This document shows positions 14,538 through 20,069 of a DNA stretch of 20,069 nucleotides, piece by piece. The DNA lies in the NCBI GenBank assembly GCA_049317345.1, contig JBMOIL010000028.1:1-20069 (forward strand). Reading direction: 5' to 3'. The stretch comes from Mxb001 sp049317345. GTDB taxonomy: Bacteria > Actinomycetota > Actinomycetes > S36-B12. Made by a program: the position numbers and the translations under genes. Each line of letters begins with the position of its first letter. Within the stretch, counting starts at the first letter, position 1. A model generated the notes under the pieces. That model saw nothing but the letters and a program-made list of their open reading frames with translations, was not told where the DNA came from and did no database searches.

Positions 14538-14544
14538 CAGGGCC

Positions 14545-15105
14545 ATGGCCCTTGCTCCCGATCCACGGCATGCGCTCGTCGTCGTCGACGTCCAGGAGGG
14601 CTTCGATGATCCCGCGTGGGGCCGGCGCGACAACCCTGGGTGCGAGGCCAACATCGCCGACCTCATCGCCGCATGGCGCTCTGCTGAGCGACCCATCGTC
14701 ATCGTCCGCCACGACTCGATTTCACCCGGATCCCCGCTCAGGCCCGGCCAGCCCGGCAACGACCTGCGCTCAGGCATCGAGGGCGACGTACTCTTCACGA
14801 AGCACGTCAACTCCGCCTTCTACGGCGATCCCGACCTGCACGCCTGGCTCACGGAGCGAGGAATCAGGCGGCTGACCATCTGCGGAGTGACGACCAACCA
14901 CTGCTGTGAGACCACGGCCCGCATGGCCGGCAACCTCGGGTACGACGTCACCTTCGTCATCGATGCGACCCACACCTTCGACCGCACCGGGCCGGATGGC
15001 GCCGTAATCCCGGCAGAGGAGATCGCGAGCGTGACCGCTGCGAATCTCCATGGCGAGTTCGCGACCGTGCGAACCACAGCCGACGTACTCGACTCGCGTA
15101 TCTGA
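14545..15105 (+). CDS. Isochorismatase-like cysteine hydrolase
   Basis: A 186-residue hydrolase of the isochorismatase/nicotinamidase superfamily. The catalytic triad is visible as D15 (LVVVDVQEGF), K86 (DVLFTKHVNSAFYG) and C120 (ICGVTTNHCCETTAR), with the usual cis-peptide region just before the cysteine. Members hydrolyse amides, vinyl ethers or related bonds; the substrate is not evident. The ATG at 14545 is preferred over an in-frame ATG at 14503, which would overlap the divergent VOC gene and add residues absent from the family. TAGCCT lies seven bases before it. A LysE-type exporter follows after 12 bases and is probably co-transcribed. Confidence 0.88.
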   Translation: MALAPDPRHALVVVDVQEGFDDPAWGRRDNPGCEANIADLIAAWRSAERPIVIVRHDSISPGSPLRPGQPGNDLRSGIEGDVLFTKHVNSAFYGDPDLHAWLTERGIRRLTICGVTTNHCCETTARMAGNLGYDVTFVIDATHTFDRTGPDGAVIPAEEIASVTAANLHGEFATVRTTADVLDSRI

Positions 15106-15117
15106 CACGATCCGCAC

Positions 15118-15753
15118 GTGGACATCAGCGCGCTTCCCGCCTTCCTGCTGGCGGTGGTCGTCATCGCGGCGAGCCCCGGCCCGGCCATGGTCCTCATCCT
15201 GCAACGTGCAGGTGCCCACGGATTCCGTGCGGCGATCCCTACCGTCCTGGGTATCGAGGCCGGTCTCTTCCTGTGGGCTCTCGCCGCGGGTACGGGTATG
15301 GCTGCGCTGGTCGCCGCGTCGGAGACGGCGTTCCTCGTCCTGCGGGTGGCGGGCGCGATCTTCCTCGTCTATCTCGGGGTCAAAGCGATCCGCTCGGGCT
15401 GGCGTCTGCGGGGCCGGGACGATGCCGAGCCGTTGCCGAAGGTCGATGTGCCCAAGGGCCACCGGGCCTTCGCCGAGGGGTTGATCGTGCAGCTCGCCAA
15501 TCCCAAGGCCCCCGTCTTCCTCTTCGCCTTCTATCCACAGTTCGTGCCCGCAGAGGGCCCCGTCCTCCTCACCACGGTCACTTTGGGCGCCATCCAGGTG
15601 TCGCTCGAGACGATCCTCTACCTCGGCCTTGCTTTCGCTGTGGGCAGCGCATCTGCGTGGTTCTCACGCACCTCTGTACGCCGACGTCTCGACTATGTGA
15701 GCGGGGCAGTCCTCATCGCCCTCGGCGCCCGCGTGGCCCTGACCTCGCGCTGA
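15118..15753 (+). CDS. LysE/RhtB-family amino acid exporter
   Basis: A 211-residue inner-membrane protein with about six hydrophobic segments. The N-terminal SPGPAMVLILQRAGAHGFRA and the following GIEAGLFLWALAAGTGMAAL are characteristic of LysE/RhtB exporters, as is FAEGLIVQLANPKAPVFLFAFYPQFV in the middle. Such proteins export amino acids or derivatives, but the substrate cannot be predicted. It begins with GTG at 15118, 12 bases after the hydrolase stop. CACGAT six bases before the GTG is a weak -10 candidate, and no Shine-Dalgarno is clear. It is convergent with fdhD, 23 bases apart; that gap holds only a weak five-base-pair hairpin. Confidence 0.88.
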   Translation: MDISALPAFLLAVVVIAASPGPAMVLILQRAGAHGFRAAIPTVLGIEAGLFLWALAAGTGMAALVAASETAFLVLRVAGAIFLVYLGVKAIRSGWRLRGRDDAEPLPKVDVPKGHRAFAEGLIVQLANPKAPVFLFAFYPQFVPAEGPVLLTTVTLGAIQVSLETILYLGLAFAVGSASAWFSRTSVRRRLDYVSGAVLIALGARVALTSR

Positions 15754-15776
15754 CGTCGTCGGCTGCGACGCGGGGG

Positions 15777-16595
15777 TCAGTCCGCTAGGCCGAGGCGCTC
15801 GGCGCCGGCGTAGACATTGAGCGATCCGTCGCGTACGAAGCCCGCGAGGGTCAGCCCGCTCTCGCGTGCGAGGTCAACGGCCAGGGTGCTCGGCGCCGAC
15901 ACCGCAGCGAGCAGGGGTACGCCGGCCATCACGGCCTTGTGCACCAGCTCGGCCGAAGCGCGGCCGCTCACCTGCAGTGCATGACCACGCAGGGGCAGGC
16001 GTCCTTCCTGCAGCGCCCAGCCGATCACCTTGTCGACGGCGTTGTGGCGGCCGACGTCCTCGCGCAGGCAGATGAGCTCGCCACCGGGGGTGAAGAGCCC
16101 GGCGGCGTGGAGGCCGCCACTCGCGGCGAAGCCGCGCTGCGTGGCGAGGAGGGCCTCGGGCTGTCGAAGGACAGCGTCGACGCTGAAGGCTGTGGTGTCG
16201 TCGCTGAGTGGCCAGTGCCGGGTGCGCTGCGTCATGGCGATGAGATCGGCTCCGCAGACCCCGCAGGCACTCGACGTCGCGTGCAGGCGGGGTTCGACCG
16301 GGACTCGGCCGCGAGTGGTCACTTGCACGATGCGGCGTACCTGCTCGGGATCGTCCTCATCGTGCTCGAAGCACTCCTTCGCCTCGGACACCTCCTCGAT
16401 TGAGGTCAGCGCACCCTCGGAGACGAGCCAGCCGACTGCGAGCTCGATGTCGTGCCCAGGCGTGCGCATCGTGGTGGAGACGGATACACCATCGACTTCG
16501 ATCTCGAGCGGCTCCTCGATCGCGACGGAGTCGGGGCCTGCGTCGACGATCCCGTCGCGCCAACGCAGCACGCGGCGTCGATCGGTGGAAGCCAT
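15777..16595 (-). CDS. fdhD: Formate dehydrogenase accessory sulfurtransferase FdhD
   Basis: Transfers sulfur from a cysteine desulfurase to the molybdenum (or tungsten) bis-pterin cofactor, giving the terminal sulfido ligand that formate dehydrogenase needs. The 272-residue protein has the CxxC sulfur-carrying pair at C111 and C114 (SSACGVCGAD), the N-terminal EEPLEIEVDG and TPGHDIELAVGWLVSEG, and the late EDVGRHNAVDKVIGWAL and VSGRASAELVHKAVMAG motifs. The ATG at 16595 has GAAGGG nearby; the frame extends 25 codons further upstream without family similarity. It is divergent from fdsG, whose operon encodes the enzyme it matures. Confidence 0.95.
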   Translation of the reverse strand: MASTDRRRVLRWRDGIVDAGPDSVAIEEPLEIEVDGVSVSTTMRTPGHDIELAVGWLVSEGALTSIEEVSEAKECFEHDEDDPEQVRRIVQVTTRGRVPVEPRLHATSSACGVCGADLIAMTQRTRHWPLSDDTTAFSVDAVLRQPEALLATQRGFAASGGLHAAGLFTPGGELICLREDVGRHNAVDKVIGWALQEGRLPLRGHALQVSGRASAELVHKAVMAGVPLLAAVSAPSTLAVDLARESGLTLAGFVRDGSLNVYAGAERLGLAD

Positions 16596-16620
16596 GGCAG
16601 CCCTTCGCAGGAGATGGCCC

Positions 16621-16626
16621 AGCCTA
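16621..16626 (-). promoter_or_regulatory. Candidate -10 element of fdhD
   Basis: On the minus strand TAGGCT lies 25 bases before the fdhD ATG, giving a leader of about 18 bases that contains the GAAGGG Shine-Dalgarno. No good -35 was found. Confidence 0.35.
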
Positions 16627-16663
16627 GGCCTCGCGTGCGGGGCATCACGCGGAGCGAGCGCAG

Positions 16664-16680
16664 GTTCCACACTGTGGAAC
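16664..16680. promoter_or_regulatory. 17-bp perfect palindrome, candidate operator of fdhD/fdsGBA
   Basis: GTTCCACACTGTGGAAC is two perfect eight-base arms around one C. It contains the T-N11-A form of LysR-type sites. It is centred roughly 70 bases before the inferred fdsG transcription start and about 55-60 before that of fdhD. The remaining 198-base region shows no other strong site. Confidence 0.5.
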
Positions 16681-16728
16681 TCCTGATCCGATGGCCGGGA
16701 GGATGTCCCTGGCGCCCCCCTTGTGGCT

Positions 16729-16734
16729 TACCCT
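16729..16734 (+). promoter_or_regulatory. Candidate -10 element of the fdsGBA operon
   Basis: TACCCT fits the TANNNT form. Transcription would start near 16741, leaving a leader of about 53 bases before the GTG at 16794. The leader contains a small hairpin, CGGGG/CCCCG at about 16746-16765. Confidence 0.3.
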
Positions 16735-16793
16735 GGAGGGGCTCACGGGGCTGCAGAGATCCCCGGGACGGCGAGGCGGAAGGCGGTGCCGAG

Positions 16794-17270
16794 GTGCGTA
16801 GTCACCAGGCATGGTCGGTCCCGGCAGGGACCGCGGTCGTCGCGTCCATTCCTCCCGCAGAGCGCCTCATCCTCCCCGCGCTCCAGCGCGTCCAGGCTGT
16901 CTTCGGCTGGGTCCCCGACGAGGCTGTCGATGTGGTGGCCGCCGAGCTCAATGTCTCGCGCGCCGAGGTCGTCGGCGTCCTCACTTACTACCACGATCTG
17001 CGCCAGTCGCCGCCGCCCGATGTGCACGTGCAGGTGTGCGTGGCCGAGGCCTGCCAGTCGGTCGGCTCGCGCGAGTTCGTGAGCGACCTCGAGGCTGCGT
17101 ACGGCGTCCCGCTCGGCGAGCGCATCGATGGCGTGGAGCTCTCCGCGGTCTATTGCCTCGGCAACTGTGCGCTTGGACCGGCCGCCATGGTCGAGGGTCG
17201 ACTCATCGGCCGCTGCGACGTTGAGCGCATCCGCGATGCCGTCGCTCTCGCGCAGGAGGTGCGCGCATGA
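16794..17270 (+). CDS. fdsG: NAD-dependent formate dehydrogenase gamma subunit (NuoE-like)
   Basis: A 158-residue protein with one [2Fe-2S] cluster, homologous to NuoE of complex I. It passes electrons between the alpha and beta subunits. The cluster cysteines are C82 and C87 (VCVAEAC) and C121 and C125 (YCLGNC), with spacings CX4C and CX3C as in the family. The helical N-terminus (ERLILPALQRVQAVFGWVPDEAVDVVAAEL) is typical. The frame is open far upstream into fdhD, but similarity begins near the GTG at 16794, which has AAGG about ten bases before it. Its stop overlaps the fdsB start as ATGA, so translation is coupled. It is the first gene of the operon. Confidence 0.9.
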   Translation: MRSHQAWSVPAGTAVVASIPPAERLILPALQRVQAVFGWVPDEAVDVVAAELNVSRAEVVGVLTYYHDLRQSPPPDVHVQVCVAEACQSVGSREFVSDLEAAYGVPLGERIDGVELSAVYCLGNCALGPAAMVEGRLIGRCDVERIRDAVALAQEVRA

Positions 17271-18814
17271 TCCGCATTTTCGTGCCGCGTGACAGCGCCG
17301 CCCGCTCTATCGGTTCTGATGAGGTCGCCGCCGCGATCGAGGCTGGCCTGCGTGACCGCGGGATTAGCGCCGAGATCGTGCGCAACGGCTCGCGCGGCAT
17401 GCTCTGGCTCGAGCCGCTTGTCGAGGTGGAGACCGCAGCCGGTCGCGTGGGCTACGGCCCCGTGGCCCTGCGCGATGTCGCGGGCCTCCTGGACGCCGGC
17501 CTCGCCGAGGGCGCTGACCACGCCCTGTCCCTCGGCCTCGTCGACCAGATCGACTGGCTCGCCTCGCAGCAGCGTGTGACCTTCGCTCGCGTCGGGATCA
17601 TCGATCCGCTCGACCTCGACGACTACCGCGCCCACGGCGGCCTGCGCGGTCTCACCCGCGCGATCGAGATCCCCCAGCAGGAGGTCGTCGCCGACGTCCT
17701 CGCCTCGGGTCTGCGCGGCCGCGGGGGAGCCGGCTTCCCCGCCGGCATCAAGTGGCGCACGGTGCTCGAAGCCGAGGGCGACCAGAAGTACATCTGCTGC
17801 AACGCCGATGAGGGCGACAGCGGCACCTTCGCCGACCGCATGCTCATGGAGGGCGACCCCTTCACGCTGCTCGAGGGCATGGCCATCGCCGGCATCGCCA
17901 CGGGCGCGACGCAGGGCCTCATCTACGTGCGCTCCGAATACCCCGATGCCATCGCCACCCTGCGCACCGCCATCGACATCGCGCACGTCGATGGCTGGCT
18001 CGGGCCCGACGTCATGGGCTCCGGTCGCGCCTTCGACATCCGCGTGGTCGAGGGTGCCGGCTCCTATGTCTGCGGCGAGGAAACCGCGATGCTCGAGAGC
18101 CTCGAGGGCAAGCGCGGCATGGTCCGGCCCAAGCCGCCGATCCCCGCACTCCAGGGCCTCTTCGGCAAGCCGACCCTGGTCAACAACGTCCTCACGCTCG
18201 CTGCGGTGCCCGGGATCATCGCCGACGGCGCCGCGTCGTACCAAGCCCTCGGCATGGACCGTTCGCGCGGCACCCAGGTCTTCCAACTCGCCGGCAACAT
18301 CGCCCGCGGGGGCATCGTCGAGGTTGCCTTCGGCGTGACCCTCGGTGAGCTCGTCGAGGGGTACGGCGGGGGCACGCGCTCGGGGCGCCCGCTGCGGGCC
18401 GTGCAGGTCGGCGGACCCCTCGGTGCCTATCTTCCTGCGGACACACTCGATGTGCCCATGGACTACGAAGCGCTCGCCGCGGCCGGTGGCCTACTCGGCC
18501 ACGGCGGCATCGTGGTCTTCGACGACTCCGTCGACATGGCAGCGCAGGCCCGCTTCGCGATGGAGTTCTGCGCTGCGGAGTCCTGCGGCAAGTGCACCCC
18601 GTGTCGGGTCGGATCCACCCGCGGCGTCGAGGTGATCGACAAGATCACGGCCGGGGTCGACCGTGAGCGCAATCTGGTCCTCCTCGAGGACCTCTGCACG
18701 ACCATGACTGACGGATCCCTGTGCGCCATGGGGGGCCTCACGCCCCTTCCCGTGCGCAGTGCTCTGGCACACTTCCCCGAGGACTTCCACCGCACTCCCG
18801 AGGTGACGCCATGA
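17267..18814 (+). CDS. fdsB: NAD-dependent formate dehydrogenase beta subunit (NuoF-like)
   Basis: A 515-residue diaphorase subunit that carries FMN and reduces NAD+. The first 80 or so residues form a thioredoxin-like domain that FdsB has in addition to NuoF. The FMN/NADH region shows GRGGAGFPAGIKW (151-163), CNADEGDSGTF (178-188) and GAGSYVCGEETAMLESLEG (263-281). The C-terminal [4Fe-4S] cluster uses C440, C443 and C446 (ESCGKCTPCRVG) and C486 (SLCAMGG). Both ends overlap neighbours as ATGA (17267 with fdsG, 18811 with fdsA), so the three subunits are translated in a coupled way. Confidence 0.95.
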   Translation: MIRIFVPRDSAARSIGSDEVAAAIEAGLRDRGISAEIVRNGSRGMLWLEPLVEVETAAGRVGYGPVALRDVAGLLDAGLAEGADHALSLGLVDQIDWLASQQRVTFARVGIIDPLDLDDYRAHGGLRGLTRAIEIPQQEVVADVLASGLRGRGGAGFPAGIKWRTVLEAEGDQKYICCNADEGDSGTFADRMLMEGDPFTLLEGMAIAGIATGATQGLIYVRSEYPDAIATLRTAIDIAHVDGWLGPDVMGSGRAFDIRVVEGAGSYVCGEETAMLESLEGKRGMVRPKPPIPALQGLFGKPTLVNNVLTLAAVPGIIADGAASYQALGMDRSRGTQVFQLAGNIARGGIVEVAFGVTLGELVEGYGGGTRSGRPLRAVQVGGPLGAYLPADTLDVPMDYEALAAAGGLLGHGGIVVFDDSVDMAAQARFAMEFCAAESCGKCTPCRVGSTRGVEVIDKITAGVDRERNLVLLEDLCTTMTDGSLCAMGGLTPLPVRSALAHFPEDFHRTPEVTP

Positions 18815-20069
18815 CCCTGCTCCACGAGCCCGACTACGGCACCCCGGCATCCACCTCGCCGGAGAGCATCGACGTCATCGTCGACGGCATCCCCGTGAGC
18901 GTGCCCGTCGGCACGTCGGTCATGCGCGCCGCGGCCGAGGCCGGAGTCGGCGTACCCAAGCTCTGCGCCACCGACTCCCTGCAGCCCTTCGGCTCCTGCC
19001 GCCTGTGCCTGGTCGAGATCGACGGCAAGCGGGGCACCCCCGCCTCCTGCACCACCCCCTGCGAGCCCGGCATGGTCGTGCGCACCCAGACTCCGCGGGT
19101 CGAGGAGCTGCGCCGCAATGTGATGGAGCTCTACATCTCCGACCACCCGCTCGACTGCCTCACCTGCCCGGCCAACGGCGACTGCGAGTTGCAGGACATG
19201 GCGGGGGTCGTCGGACTGCGCGAGGTCCGCTACGGCTACGACGGCGAGAACCACCTCGACGCACCCAAGGATGAGACCAACCCCTACTTCACCTTCGATG
19301 AGTCCAAGTGCATCGTGTGCAGTCGCTGCGTGCGCGCGTGCGATGAGATCCAGGGCACCCTCGCGCTCACCATCGTCGGCCGCGGCTTCGACTCCAAGGT
19401 GAGCCCCGGCGGACGCAGCTTCTTCGATAGCGAGTGCGTCTCGTGCGGTGCGTGCGTGCAGGCCTGCCCGACGGCCACGCTCGAGGAGAAGTCGGTCATC
19501 GACCTCGGCATGCCCACCCGCACGGTGATGACGACCTGCGCCTACTGCGGCGTCGGCTGCTCCTTCAAGGCTGAGCTGCGCGGCGATGAGCTCGTGCGCA
19601 TGGTCCCCGCCAAGGACGGCGGCGCCAACGAGGGCCACTCCTGCGTCAAGGGCCGCTTCGCCTTCGGCTACGCCACGCACACCGATCGCGTGCTCACCCC
19701 GCTCGTGCGCAGCTCCATCGACGAGCCCTGGCGCGAGGCCAGCTGGGAGGAGGCGATCGGCTTCACTGCCGAGCGCATCCGCGACATCCAGTCCCGCCAC
19801 GGCGTGGACAGCGTCGGTGGCATCACGTCCTCGCGCTGCACCAACGAGGAAGTCTTCGTCGTCCAGAAGATGATCCGCGCGGCCTTCGGCACCAACAACG
19901 TCGACACCTGTGCCCGCGTCTGCCACTCGCCGACCGGCTATGGCCTCAAGCAGACCTTCGGCACCTCGGCGGGCACGCAGGACTTCAAGTCCGTCGCGGA
20001 GGCCGACGTCATCATGGTGATCGGCGCCAACCCGACCGATGCGCACCCGGTCTTCGGCTCCCGCATGAA
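18811..20069 (+). CDS. fdsA: Formate dehydrogenase alpha (catalytic) subunit, 3' part missing
   Basis: The catalytic subunit that oxidises formate to CO2 at a Mo (or W) bis-pterin site; 419 residues are present, a bit under half of the usual length. Iron-sulfur ligands are seen in order: [2Fe-2S] C52, C63, C66, C80; His-ligated cluster H112, C116, C119, C125; two ferredoxin clusters C167/C170/C173/C177 and C209/C212/C215/C219; and the cluster next to the cofactor, C243/C246/C250/C278. C371-H372 (ARVCHSP) marks the metal ligand, Cys rather than selenocysteine. All clusters are intact. It starts in an ATGA overlap with fdsB. Any fdsC or fdsD gene would lie beyond the window. Confidence 0.95.
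   Translation, partial: MTLLHEPDYGTPASTSPESIDVIVDGIPVSVPVGTSVMRAAAEAGVGVPKLCATDSLQPFGSCRLCLVEIDGKRGTPASCTTPCEPGMVVRTQTPRVEELRRNVMELYISDHPLDCLTCPANGDCELQDMAGVVGLREVRYGYDGENHLDAPKDETNPYFTFDESKCIVCSRCVRACDEIQGTLALTIVGRGFDSKVSPGGRSFFDSECVSCGACVQACPTATLEEKSVIDLGMPTRTVMTTCAYCGVGCSFKAELRGDELVRMVPAKDGGANEGHSCVKGRFAFGYATHTDRVLTPLVRSSIDEPWREASWEEAIGFTAERIRDIQSRHGVDSVGGITSSRCTNEEVFVVQKMIRAAFGTNNVDTCARVCHSPTGYGLKQTFGTSAGTQDFKSVAEADVIMVIGANPTDAHPVFGSRM

Noticed and set aside
14503..14544. Longer N-terminus for the isochorismatase-like protein
   Set aside because: It would overlap the divergent VOC start and add 14 residues not seen in the family.
18463..20046. A 527-codon frame opposite fdsB/fdsA
   Set aside because: It is the antisense of strongly conserved cysteine-cluster genes, with Ala/Gly/Asp/His-rich shadow composition.

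Overview
The window reads as chromosomal DNA of a high-GC Gram-positive bacterium (Actinomycetota). Codons end overwhelmingly in G or C. It carries an IdeR/DtxR regulator whose metal ligands fall at the family residue numbers, a mycobacterial-type SerC and small citrate synthase, and a gene pair resembling the 10-methyl fatty acid enzymes of actinomycetes. At least eight genes have a -10-like hexamer only 6-7 bases before the start codon, the layout of leaderless mRNAs. I cannot name a genus. No rRNA, tRNA, insertion sequence, phage gene or CRISPR array is visible, and no stretch above 300 bases lacks a gene.

Layout: (1) 1-5412, vitamin B6 and central metabolism. Citrate synthase, SerC and an MFS transporter (cut by the left edge) run leftwards. 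Divergent from them, PdxH and a second MFS transporter run rightwards. (2) 5413-8039: a convergent intergenic region with a long imperfect hairpin and a 28-bp tandem repeat, then a leftward operon of photolyase, an orphan ParA ATPase and a small ribbon-helix-helix-like protein. (3) 8040-9267: a 36-bp GC-rich tandem repeat, the iron regulator IdeR, and a CsoR-family repressor that keeps both cysteines but lacks the copper-binding histidine. (4) 9392-14008, lipid genes: a PECR-like reductase facing a leftward operon of a DHCR24-like FAD oxidoreductase, a CFA-synthase-like methyltransferase (together resembling TmsA/TmsB, also called BfaA/BfaB) and an NTF2-fold protein, with a one-helix membrane protein divergent from it. 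(5) 14012-15753: a coding-looking fragment, a VOC protein, an isochorismatase-like hydrolase and a LysE-type exporter. (6) 15777-20069: fdhD divergent from a tightly coupled fdsGBA operon for a soluble NAD-linked molybdenum or tungsten formate dehydrogenase; the alpha subunit runs off the right edge.

How the parts work together: PdxH makes the PLP that SerC uses. FdhD sulfurates the cofactor of the formate dehydrogenase encoded next to it, and a 17-bp perfect palindrome between them is a candidate shared operator. The oxidoreductase/methyltransferase pair would methylate an unsaturated phospholipid acyl chain and then reduce the methylene intermediate. The best leads for something new are the leaderless-promoter pattern (including two promoters that share one palindromic -10), the His-less CsoR protein, the ParA/ribbon-helix-helix pair without ParB, and the uncharacterised neighbours of the methyl-fatty-acid genes.
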